DNA of 48,654 bases from NCBI GenBank assembly GCA_900321205.1, contig ONVC01000018.1, positions 1 through 48,654 of the forward strand. Direction: 5' to 3'. Shown in pieces: positions 35,966-43,229 of the stretch. The DNA comes from an uncultured Acinetobacter sp. GTDB lineage: Bacteria > Cyanobacteriota > Vampirovibrionia > Gastranaerophilales > Gastranaerophilaceae. Positions within the stretch are counted from its first letter, which is position 1, and every line of letters begins with the position of its first letter. The notes under the pieces are model-generated. The model saw nothing but the letters and a program-made list of their open reading frames with translations, ran no database searches and had not been told where the DNA came from. The position numbers and the translations under genes were made by a program.

Positions 35966-36223
35966 ATGGCAAAAATTGAAGTAAAAGTATGTTTGGGAAC
36001 AACCTGTTTCGTTATGGGCGGAAGCAATTTGCAGGAGCTTAATGATATTATTCCTGAAAAATACGGTGACAAAGTTGAAGTTAGTGCGGCAAATTGTTTG
36101 GGCTTATGTTCCATAAACTGGGAATATTCAAAAGCACCTTATGTAAAAGTTGATGAAGAAGTTGTAACTGAAGCAACGGTTGAAAAAGTTTTGGAAGTAA
36201 TAGATAAGAAATTAGGAAATTAA
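35966..36223 (+). CDS. Thioredoxin-like [2Fe-2S] ferredoxin, copy 2
   Basis: The 85-residue protein has C9 and C14 (CLGTTC) and C44 and C48 (CLGLC), the same spacing as copy 1, so it should bind one 2Fe-2S cluster. It has AAGGAG before ATG and lies 2 nt before the second hydrogenase gene. It is the likely electron partner of that enzyme. Confidence 0.9.
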   Translation: MAKIEVKVCLGTTCFVMGGSNLQELNDIIPEKYGDKVEVSAANCLGLCSINWEYSKAPYVKVDEEVVTEATVEKVLEVIDKKLGN

Positions 36224-36225
36224 AG

Positions 36226-37677
36226 ATGGCAGGACAGGCAATACACTTAAAAAAAGAAATACTGGTTAGAATTATAAAAGCATTCTTGTCGGATAATTTT
36301 GAGGAACAGACAAGGCTGATTCCTTATTCAATGCGTCCGAAAGGTATGGAAGTTCCGTATAGGTGTTGTATTTATAAAGAAAGAGCAATTATAAAAGACA
36401 GAACAATTGCAGGACTCGGTTTTCCGATTGAGGAAGATGACGAAACCGTTTCACTCGGAACTTACGCCAAAAAAGCTCTGGAAAGAACTGAAATTAGCGA
36501 CAAAAATTTAACCGTATTGCAGGCTGCATGCAAAGGATGTGCAACAAACAGAATATATGTAACTGACCTGTGTCAGGGCTGTGTTGCAAGACCATGTCAG
36601 GCGGCATGTAAGTTTGGTGCTATATCAATTGTAAACGGACGTTCTGTAATTGATGATACTAAATGTAAAAAATGTAAAATGTGTGTAAATGCGTGTCCTT
36701 ATAATGCAATTGTTAAAATCTCGGTACCATGTGAAGATTCATGTCCTGTCGGAGCTATAAAAAAAGATGAAACAGGGTTTGCAAGTATTGATTATGACAA
36801 ATGTATAAATTGCGGAAGATGTACGGCGGCATGCCCGTTTGGAGCAGTTCACGAAAGAAGCCAGATTGTTGATATTTTAAAAGCAATAAAATCAAAGAAA
36901 AAAGTTATTGCAATGATAGCGCCTTCTATCGTGGGACAGTTCCCGGGCACAATTTATCAGCTTAAAACAGCAATTATACAGTCAGGTTTTGATGATGTTT
37001 ATGAAGTTGCTCAGGGTGCTGATATTACTGCAAATACAGAAGCGAAAGAGTTTGTTGAAAGAATAACGGAAAAAGGTGACAACTTTATGACAACCTCTTG
37101 CTGCGCAGGATATAATCAGTTAATTAAGAAGCATCTGCCGGAAATAAAACCTTTTGTATCTGATACAAAAACTCCTATGTACTATACGGCAGAAATTGTT
37201 AAGAAAGAAAACCCTGATGCGGTTACTGTTTTTGTAAGCCCTTGTGTTGCAAAACGAGCTGAAAGTTTTGAAAATCCGAATGTTGATTATGTGCTTAACT
37301 ATGAAGAACTTGGTGCGCTTTTTATAGCCAAAAAAATTCAGATAACAGAGCTTGAAGGTGGTAAATATCCGGTTGAATCTTCAAAACAGGCAAGAAATTT
37401 TGGTGTAACCGGAGGTGTGGCTGAATCTGTCAAGGCATCTTTAAGAGACGAAGAAACGATAAAGCCGCTTGTTATTAACGGTTTAAACAAAGACAGCATT
37501 AAACAGCTTAAAAAATATGCAACCTGCGGTTCTTGTGAAGGCGGCTGTAATATTATTGAGGTTATGTGTTGTGAAGGTGGTTGTATAGGCGGAAATGCAA
37601 CAATAAACAATCAGAAAACCGCCAAAAAACAGCTTGAAACTCTGTTAAATGAAAGCAAAGACATAGATAAAATATAG
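36226..37677 (+). CDS. [FeFe] hydrogenase, ferredoxin-fused (group B-like)
   Basis: The 483-residue protein reduces protons to hydrogen or the reverse. It has an N-terminal extension, 4Fe-4S ferredoxin repeats (C119-C128, C147-C157, C193-C203 with CxxC patterns) and a full H-cluster domain: L1 TTSCCAGYNQL (289-299), L2 SPCVAKRAE (338-346) and L3 EVMCCEGGCIGGN (445-457). The L1 Cys-Cys pair and intact L3 mark a catalytic rather than sensory enzyme. Maturases HydE, HydF and HydG are not in the window. It follows its own small ferredoxin. Confidence 0.92.
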   Translation: MAGQAIHLKKEILVRIIKAFLSDNFEEQTRLIPYSMRPKGMEVPYRCCIYKERAIIKDRTIAGLGFPIEEDDETVSLGTYAKKALERTEISDKNLTVLQAACKGCATNRIYVTDLCQGCVARPCQAACKFGAISIVNGRSVIDDTKCKKCKMCVNACPYNAIVKISVPCEDSCPVGAIKKDETGFASIDYDKCINCGRCTAACPFGAVHERSQIVDILKAIKSKKKVIAMIAPSIVGQFPGTIYQLKTAIIQSGFDDVYEVAQGADITANTEAKEFVERITEKGDNFMTTSCCAGYNQLIKKHLPEIKPFVSDTKTPMYYTAEIVKKENPDAVTVFVSPCVAKRAESFENPNVDYVLNYEELGALFIAKKIQITELEGGKYPVESSKQARNFGVTGGVAESVKASLRDEETIKPLVINGLNKDSIKQLKKYATCGSCEGGCNIIEVMCCEGGCIGGNATINNQKTAKKQLETLLNESKDIDKI

Positions 37678-37679
37678 AC

Positions 37680-38096
37680 ATGAAAATATTTTTCAGCACA
37701 CTCAGTTTTGGTGAAAGAACAAATACTTATAAAATCGGTAAAAATACTGTGACAGAAGTATTTGATGATAAAAATGCACTGATTAAACGTATAGAATATG
37801 ATGAGTTTAATCGTGACGTCGATTCAAAATGGTTTGGTTCAACAGGAAAGTTAAGCGAACATTTGCATAAAGAGTATTATAAAAAAGCAGATGAAGAAGG
37901 CGTGGTTGAGACTTTCAAAAACAAGACGCAGGAATATGTGAGGAAATCCTATACAAGATTTGAGAACGGATTGAAGCATGTCTTTGATGATTTTCAGTCA
38001 AAGACAGGCAAAAATTATATTAATGATTTTGTTTATGACAAGTTAGGTAACTTGGTTAAAATAATAAATAATGGTAAAGTGATTTATACAAAATAA
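37680..38096 (+). CDS. Unknown protein in the hydrogenase operon
   Basis: I do not recognise this 138-residue protein. It starts MKIFFSTLSFGERTNTYKIG and shows beta-hairpin-like turns resembling YD/RHS repeats (KRIEYDEFNRDVDSKWFGSTGKL and FVYDKLGNLVKIINNGKVIY). It is basic, soluble and Cys-free, so it is not an electron carrier. It is 2 nt after the hydrogenase stop and 14 nt before the iron alcohol dehydrogenase, which makes it a stable operon member. Confidence 0.7.
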   Translation: MKIFFSTLSFGERTNTYKIGKNTVTEVFDDKNALIKRIEYDEFNRDVDSKWFGSTGKLSEHLHKEYYKKADEEGVVETFKNKTQEYVRKSYTRFENGLKHVFDDFQSKTGKNYINDFVYDKLGNLVKIINNGKVIYTK

Positions 38097-38110
38097 AAAG
38101 GAGGTTTTAT

Positions 38111-39301
38111 ATGAGTTGGGAAAAAGACTTAAATATTAATGAGGTCAGAGAAATCAGAACAAGAACCTGTGTTTATTTCGGCTGCGGTGCTATTCAGAAA
38201 ATAAATGATATCGCACGTATTTATGCGGAAAGAGGGGTTAATAAGGTTATTGTTATGTCAGGAAGAAATGCTTATAAATCTACAGGTGCTTGGGATGTGG
38301 TTGAAAAGGCATTGAAAGAAAACAAAATTGAATACGTAAACTATGACAAAGTTACACCGAACCCGACAACAGACGCTATTGATGAAGCAGCAGAGCTTGC
38401 AAGAAATTTTGGTGCAAAAGCTGTAATCACAATAGGCGGAGGGTCACCTACGGATGCAGGAAAGTCTGTTGCTATACTTCTTAAATATCCTAACGAAACA
38501 GGCAGCAGTTTATATGAGTTTAAATTTACTCCGACAGAAGCAGTTCCTGTTGTTGCAATAAACTTAACTCATGGTACAGGGAGTGAAACAAACAGATTTG
38601 CGGTAGCAACGATTTTAGAAAAGAATTACAAGCCGGCAATTGCATATGATTGCATTTATCCGGAGTTTGCTATTGATGACCCTGATTTAATGACAGGTCT
38701 TTCTCCGAAACAAACAAGATACGTTTCAATTGATGCGGTTAATCACGTTGTTGAAGCCGCAACATCAAAAGTTGCGTCACCATACTCGGTTACATTAGCA
38801 AGACAGGTTATCGAACTTGTCGGCAAATATCTCACGAAAGCAATAGAAAATCCGTCTGATAAAGAAGCAAGATACTATTTATGTTATGCGGCATTAATGG
38901 GTGGCGTATGTTTTGATAACGGTTTATTGCATTATACACACGCTCTTGAACATCCGCTGAGTGCTATGAAGCCTGATTTCTCTCATGGTTTGGGGCTCGC
39001 TATTCTTCTTCCTGCCGTAATAAAAAATATTTATCCGGCAAAGGCAGAAACATTAAAATATATATTAGAACCGATTGTGAAAGATACAACAACTTCTGAA
39101 AAGGCATCTGAAGGCGTTTATGAATGGCTCAAATCGGTTGATGTTCCGAATAAATTAAAAGATGAAGGTTTTGTTGAATCTGATGTTGAAAAATTGACGG
39201 AACTCGCTTTCACAACTCCTTCTTTAGACGGTTTGCTCGGAATTGCACCGACAAACGCAACAAAAGAAGCCGTAAAAGCAATTTATACAGAGTCTTTGTA
39301 A
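38111..39301 (+). CDS. Iron-containing alcohol dehydrogenase
   Basis: The 396-residue protein is a stand-alone group III alcohol dehydrogenase: VITIGGGSPTDAGKS (NAD binding), LTHGTGSETNRFAV, and metal ligands in VSIDAVNHVVEA and LHYTHALEHPLSAMKPDFSHG. It would reduce an aldehyde with NAD(P)H and act with AdhE in redox balance. It is not a copy of the AdhE C-terminal domain. AAGGAGG precedes the start. It is the last gene of the operon and is followed by a strong terminator. Confidence 0.93.
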   Translation: MSWEKDLNINEVREIRTRTCVYFGCGAIQKINDIARIYAERGVNKVIVMSGRNAYKSTGAWDVVEKALKENKIEYVNYDKVTPNPTTDAIDEAAELARNFGAKAVITIGGGSPTDAGKSVAILLKYPNETGSSLYEFKFTPTEAVPVVAINLTHGTGSETNRFAVATILEKNYKPAIAYDCIYPEFAIDDPDLMTGLSPKQTRYVSIDAVNHVVEAATSKVASPYSVTLARQVIELVGKYLTKAIENPSDKEARYYLCYAALMGGVCFDNGLLHYTHALEHPLSAMKPDFSHGLGLAILLPAVIKNIYPAKAETLKYILEPIVKDTTTSEKASEGVYEWLKSVDVPNKLKDEGFVESDVEKLTELAFTTPSLDGLLGIAPTNATKEAVKAIYTESL

Positions 39302-39320
39302 AATATTATTTGGAAATCAA

Positions 39321-39347
39321 AAAAAGCCGGCAATAGCCGGCTTTTTT
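39321..39347. terminator. Terminator of the adhE-hydrogenase operon
   Basis: An 11-bp stem AAAAAGCCGGC/GCCGGCTTTTT with loop AATA; A and T runs make it bidirectional. Confidence 0.92.
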
Positions 39348-39352
39348 ATTAT

Positions 39353-39376
39353 AAAAAATATCGGGATGACAAGATT
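39353..39376 (-). repeat. Duplicated 3' end of tRNA-Pro (distal copy)
   Basis: 24 bases here are identical to 39506-39529, including 16 bases of the tRNA 3' end (ATCGGGATGACAAGATT on the plus strand). The copies are 153 bp apart. Such a duplication is what integration into a tRNA gene leaves. Confidence 0.75.
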
Positions 39377-39505
39377 GCGGCGAGGAGCAGAGTGCGCAGG
39401 AGTTTTGCCAAAGTGCGATAAGCACAGAAGGCAAAATCCGCAGACACGTTTAATGCGACGAGACAAGACACGAACGTAAGTTCGACTTGGAAACCGATTT
39501 TTTGC
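39377..39505. other. Structured non-coding segment between tRNA 3'-end copies
   Basis: The 129 bp carry a nested hairpin at 39399-39439 (TTTTGCC/GGCAAAA with inner GTGC/GCAC) and a hairpin CGAAC-GTAA-GTTCG near 39471. A palindrome ATTTTTTGCAAAAAAT (39497-39512) abuts the tRNA. No credible ORF is present. Confidence 0.5.
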
Positions 39506-39513
39506 AAAAAATA

Positions 39514-39587
39514 TCGGGATGACAAGATTCGAACTTGCGACCCCCGCGACCCGAACACGGTGCGCTACCAAGCTGCGCTACATCCCG
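39514..39587 (-). tRNA. tRNA-Pro(CGG)
   Basis: The 74-base gene folds as a full cloverleaf. The acceptor stem is CGGGATG/CATCCCG with discriminator A. The D arm contains AGCGCAGCTTGGTAGCGC. The anticodon stem CCGTG/CGCGG holds loop TTCGGGT with anticodon CGG (39553-39551), and the T arm has GTTCGAATC. CCA is not encoded. Both of its ends are duplicated in the flanks. Confidence 0.95.
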
Positions 39588-39697
39588 ATAATTTATTATT
39601 TAGTTTTCATTTGGTAGCGCACCTACGGTGCTACCTCTCCTCGAACGTGACATTTAGTCACCTTCTCGTCGGCAGAGTCAAGCTGCGCTACATCCCG
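39588..39697 (-). repeat. tRNA-5'-derived structured repeat, unit C (110 bp)
   Basis: On the minus strand it begins CGGGATGTAGCGCAGCTTG, identical to the tRNA 5' end, then departs. It holds hairpin GTGAC-TAAAT-GTCAC (39661-39647), outer pairing CTCT/AGAG, and a second hairpin made of D-arm sequence in inverted order (GGTAGC/GCTACC). An A/T-rich segment like the tRNA leader closes it. Confidence 0.7.
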
Positions 39698-39818
39698 ATA
39701 TTATTATTTAATTTTATTTAATTGTATAGAATGCAGCTTGGTAGCGTCGCTACCTGCACCATCCTCCTCGTAACCTGACATTTAGTCAGCTTTCTCGGGG
39801 AGTCCTTGCTACATCCCG
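39698..39818 (-). repeat. tRNA-5'-derived structured repeat, unit B (121 bp)
   Basis: Begins CGGGATGTAGC on the minus strand. It holds hairpin CTGAC-TAAAT-GTCAG (39789-39775) inside CGAGAAAG and GTTACGAGGAGG flanks, outer pairing CTCC/GGAG, and an inverted D-arm fragment (plus strand GCAGCTTGGTAGCG at 39733). Confidence 0.7.
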
Positions 39819-39967
39819 ATAATTATTATTAAATTTTCAATTTTTACGAGCGCAGCTTGGTTAAATCTATCATTCGGCTCCATCAAACCTTACGGTTCTC
39901 CATTCGCCTGCCCTACTCAGAACCTGACATTTAGTCAGCTTCTTCGCATGGAACCTGCTACATCCCG
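39819..39967 (-). repeat. tRNA-5'-derived structured repeat, unit A (149 bp)
   Basis: Begins CGGGATGTAGC on the minus strand. It holds hairpin CTGAC-TAAAT-GTCAG (39938-39924), an outer stem GGTTC/GAACC with CAT/ATG, a hairpin AACC-GTAA-GGTT, and an inverted fragment of the tRNA D arm (CGCAGCTTGG on the plus strand near 39851). Confidence 0.65.
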
Positions 39968-40102
39968 ATATTATTATTTAATTTTTGCTAATGGTAAATA
40001 CCTATCCCTACTTTATAACATACATAACTGAAAATCAATCAGAATTAACAAAAAAATAACAATTAGCCCGGTTTGTTAATTTTTAGTTAAAAAAACTCAA
40101 GT

Positions 40103-40197
40103 TATACTGAATCAGAGTAATAATAAAAGTGTTGAAAGAAAGTATTTAGTAAGTGGCGGTAAAGAGATAAATTTATTTACCCCTTTACCCCGGGAGG
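40103..40197 (+). promoter_or_regulatory. hsp20 promoter and structured leader
   Basis: TATACT (40103-40108) has no clear -35. The predicted 5' UTR of about 88 nt holds GGTAAAG (40158-40164) pairing with CTTTACC (40183-40189), immediately before CCCGGGAGG (Shine-Dalgarno GGGAGG at 40192-40197). No CIRCE element is seen. A temperature-sensitive leader is possible but unproved. Confidence 0.4.
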
Positions 40198-40202
40198 CAA
40201 TT

Positions 40203-40664
40203 ATGAAATTCTTAATTAAAAAAACACCTGACAGATTTATTCGTTCAGTAAACGATGAAATTTCATCAATCTTAAACAGAAATTTTGACAGCTTCTTCCC
40301 TGAATATATCTACAACGAAGAAGCAGATTGTGACAAACTTGCAATGCCTGTTGAACTTCATGAGAAAGACAATGAATATTGCGTAAAAGCAGAGCTTCCG
40401 GGTGTAAAGAAAGAAGACCTGGATATTGATATTGATAAAAACCATATCACAATAAATGCAAAGAAAGAGGAAGAATCCAATGAGGATACCAAGAGTTACA
40501 GAAAATCAGAATTCCGTTACGGAGAATTTTCAAGAACTGTTTATTTCCCTGCTGACATTGATGTTGATAAAACCGATGCTCATCTTGAACACGGCATTTT
40601 AAAAATTGTTGCTCCAAAAATTGAAAAAGAGAGTGACAAGGTTAAAAAACTGACTATTAAATAG
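40203..40664 (+). CDS. Small heat-shock protein (Hsp20/alpha-crystallin)
   Basis: The 153-residue protein is an ATP-independent holdase. The alpha-crystallin domain spans about residues 47-140, with VELHEKDNEYCVKAELPGVKKEDLDI, the FRYGEFSRTVYFP strand, and the hallmark GILKI motif (A-x-x-x-n-GVL type). The N-terminal FIRSVNDEISSILNRNFDSFFPE is a typical helix for oligomer formation. The Shine-Dalgarno GGGAGG is 5 nt upstream. It is monocistronic with its own terminator. Confidence 0.95.
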   Translation: MKFLIKKTPDRFIRSVNDEISSILNRNFDSFFPEYIYNEEADCDKLAMPVELHEKDNEYCVKAELPGVKKEDLDIDIDKNHITINAKKEEESNEDTKSYRKSEFRYGEFSRTVYFPADIDVDKTDAHLEHGILKIVAPKIEKESDKVKKLTIK

Positions 40665-40704
40665 GTGTAAGTATTTAATCACTCAAAATAACTTAATTCT
40701 TTTG

Positions 40705-40730
40705 AAGGCGGTGTTATGCACCGCCTTTTT
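40705..40730 (+). terminator. Terminator of hsp20
   Basis: Stem AAGGCGGTG/CACCGCCTT with loop TTATG, then a T run. Confidence 0.9.
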
Positions 40731-40750
40731 GTTTATGTTAAAACGAAATT

Positions 40751-41584
40751 ATGGCTAAGTTTGATTTACATCTTCACAGCAATAATTCTGACGGAAGCGC
40801 AAGCGTAAAAGAGCTTGTTGATACTGTTTTAAAGTCAGATATAAAAATTTTTGCTTTGACTGACCACGATACTGTTAACGGTATAAATGATGTAGTAGTG
40901 CCGGAAGGAGTAAAGTTTATTAAAGGGGTTGAGCTTACCTGCAAAATTGATAATATCAACTGTCATATCTTGGGATACGGAGTAAATCCGAATTCAAAAA
41001 AGCTGACAGAACTTATTGAACTTGGGAAAAAACTCCGCAGACAAAAACTTGAAACAAGAATAAAATATCTTAAAGATGTATGGAATATTGAACTCACAAA
41101 AGAAGAATTGAACTGGCTTTATTCAAGACAAAGCGTAGTTAAAACTCATTTTGCAAATATTCTTGTTAACCGAGGATTGTCGGATAACAATGTTGATGCA
41201 ATGAAAAAATACCTTGATGGCTGCAAAACAGGAAATACAAAATTTGACGGCAGAGAGGCAATTAATGCAATAAGAGCATCGGGAGGCATTCCTGTCTGGG
41301 CGCATCCTTTAGGCGGTGAAGGTGAAGAACATTCCCCAAAAGAAAAGTTTTTATCCGAACTGAAAACAATGAAAAAATCCGGCATAAAAGGATTAGAATG
41401 TTATTATTCAAGATACACAATGAATGAATGTGAATTTCTTGTACAAAGCGCAAAAGAAAACAATCTTCTGATATCCGGCGGAAGCGACTGGCATGGTACG
41501 AATAAAACAGTTCCCATAGGAAGGCTCAATACGGAGGATACCGAAATATCTTCGGACAGGATTAATATTTTTGAATATTTATAA
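40751..41584 (+). CDS. PHP-domain phosphoesterase
   Basis: The 277-residue protein has the PHP metal-binding motifs in order: DLHLHSNNSDGS (H7, H9), LTDHDTVNG, KGVELTC, HILGYGV, VWAHPLGGEGEEHS and GGSDWHGTN. Such proteins (YciV/RnaseAM-like) hydrolyse phosphoesters, in the RNase AM group removing nucleotides from 5' ends of RNA or splitting 3',5'-bisphosphates. The exact substrate is not decided. No Shine-Dalgarno is visible. A hairpin at 41591-41614 separates it from the convergent gene. Confidence 0.88.
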   Translation: MAKFDLHLHSNNSDGSASVKELVDTVLKSDIKIFALTDHDTVNGINDVVVPEGVKFIKGVELTCKIDNINCHILGYGVNPNSKKLTELIELGKKLRRQKLETRIKYLKDVWNIELTKEELNWLYSRQSVVKTHFANILVNRGLSDNNVDAMKKYLDGCKTGNTKFDGREAINAIRASGGIPVWAHPLGGEGEEHSPKEKFLSELKTMKKSGIKGLECYYSRYTMNECEFLVQSAKENNLLISGGSDWHGTNKTVPIGRLNTEDTEISSDRINIFEYL

Positions 41585-41590
41585 ACAACA

Positions 41591-41614
41591 ACGCTGAGAA
41601 AACAATCTCAGCGT
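41591..41614. terminator. Hairpin between convergent genes
   Basis: Stem ACGCTGAGA/TCTCAGCGT with a 6-nt loop between the PHP gene and the HD-GYP-like gene. U tracts are poor on both strands. Confidence 0.6.
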
Positions 41615-41625
41615 AAAAACATTTA

Positions 41626-42990
41626 TTATTTTATTACTTCAAATAAAGCACTAACTACATCAGGATCCCATTTTGTTCCGGATTCGCTTTTTATAACTTT
41701 CATCGCTTGTTCTTTTGTCATAGCATTTCTGTATGCACGGTCAGAAGTCATTGCCGTATAAGCATCTGCAACCGCTATAATTCTTGAACCAAACGGTATA
41801 GAGTTTCCTTTCAGTCCTTCCGGCTTACCGCCTCCGTCCCAGCGTTCTTTGTGGTAATGGATATATGGTATAACTTCTGAAAGGAAATTAATGTTCATAA
41901 GCAGATTCACGCCGACATTCGGATGATTTTGAAGTTTTTTCCACTCTTCTGTTGAGAGTTTGCCCTGTTTTGTAAACAGAGATTCCGGCAGGGTTATTTT
42001 ACCGATGTTTTGTAACAAACCTGCGTAATATACCAAATCTGTTGTTTTTTCATTTAAGCCAAGCTGTTGGCATAATTTTTTTGATAAATCAGCAGTATTT
42101 TGTGAATGTGAAACTTTGTACTGACCTTTTTCATCAACAGCCCTTGCAAGTTTTTCCACAAAAGCCTGTTGCTGTGCGCCTAAATCTCCTATCAGAGCCG
42201 TAAGTTCAGCTCTCTGATTTTGAAGAATTTTTTCTGAGATTAAGCTGTCTCCCAGGTATAATTCTGTTTTTTCGATAACCTGTTGTAAGTGCATTGAGGT
42301 TCCGAACAACTGGCCGATTGTTTCAACAAGCTGAGAATATGCTCTTTTAAGCAGCTTTTCTTTGTAGTTTTCAACAACAATTACACCTGCAACATAAGCA
42401 TTGTTGTGAATAGGGAATGCTGCAATCGATTTTACGTCATATTCTTTAAGCTCGTATTTCGGTACAAAATTATCAATTTTTGAAACATCTTTAACCTGAA
42501 TTTTTTCCATAGTTTTGAATGCTTCTACAACAATGGATTTATCATCTTCGACATATCCGAGCTTCTTTTCATACATGTCTTCGTCAAAATTTACTGATGA
42601 ACCGACAAGTCCCAAAAGTTTGTTTTCAAGGTTAAGCCCTTTTGTGTAATCCTGTGTTAAGTATATATGACAAGCGTCTGCCTCGAGTATTTGTGTAAGA
42701 GTTTTTGCAATAGAGTTATAAATTACGTACTCATCCTGTGAACTAAACCCGAGAACACAAAGAGTATTTCCGAGTGAGTAAATTGAAATTAACTCTTTTA
42801 ACTGAGAACAAAGTCGTTCTCTTTTATCTTTTACGTCTTTACCGATTTTATTTGCCAAATCTTCAGATATTAAGTATTCGGATACAAAATCACCTAAATT
42901 TAATGCGAATATTTCTTCAAGCGGATCGTCTTCCATAAATTCTATCGTACGTCCGAAGATTGATGCGCCTTGTTCTTCTTTATCCGTCAT
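41626..42990 (-). CDS. GAF plus degenerate HD-GYP domain protein
   Basis: The 454-residue protein has a GAF-like sensor region (about 70-235), a helical linker and an HD-GYP fold (285-454). HD-GYP enzymes hydrolyse c-di-GMP. Here the metal-binding HD is replaced by Q327-N328 (LLQNIGK instead of LLHDIGK), and GYP reads GKP (388-390), while H295, H356, H378, H380 and DAYTAMTSDRAYR are kept. It is probably inactive and may bind a nucleotide or protein. No membrane segment. The gene is monocistronic and divergent from 43230. Confidence 0.85.
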   Translation of the reverse strand: MTDKEEQGASIFGRTIEFMEDDPLEEIFALNLGDFVSEYLISEDLANKIGKDVKDKRERLCSQLKELISIYSLGNTLCVLGFSSQDEYVIYNSIAKTLTQILEADACHIYLTQDYTKGLNLENKLLGLVGSSVNFDEDMYEKKLGYVEDDKSIVVEAFKTMEKIQVKDVSKIDNFVPKYELKEYDVKSIAAFPIHNNAYVAGVIVVENYKEKLLKRAYSQLVETIGQLFGTSMHLQQVIEKTELYLGDSLISEKILQNQRAELTALIGDLGAQQQAFVEKLARAVDEKGQYKVSHSQNTADLSKKLCQQLGLNEKTTDLVYYAGLLQNIGKITLPESLFTKQGKLSTEEWKKLQNHPNVGVNLLMNINFLSEVIPYIHYHKERWDGGGKPEGLKGNSIPFGSRIIAVADAYTAMTSDRAYRNAMTKEQAMKVIKSESGTKWDPDVVSALFEVIK

Positions 42991-43229
42991 ATTATTCCTT
43001 CCTACAAACTTATTCTGTATTTTAAGATTCGTAACTCTCTATATTATGTATAACGGCACAAATTTTAAAAACTTTAGTAATTTTTACAAAAATTATACTT
43101 AAGTTGGAGATTTGTCATACTTTTAAAGACTAAGGGGCAAATATAAAAGGGATTAAGGGTATATTTATACAACTTAATATTCTGTTACAACCGGAGCAAT
43201 TTTTTACTTTGTTTTGTTTTACAAAAGGT

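Noticed and set aside
39317..39571. Minus-strand ORFs of 69-84 codons across the tRNA-Pro region
   Set aside because: They run through the tRNA gene and repeat copies; the translations reflect repeat sequence and have no ribosome binding site.
39588..39967. CRISPR array
   Set aside because: Units of 110-149 bp with tRNA-derived starts, no short identical repeats with unique spacers, and no cas genes.
40081..40200. CIRCE (HrcA) operator upstream of hsp20
   Set aside because: No TTAGCACTC-N9-GAGTGCTAA or close variant is present.
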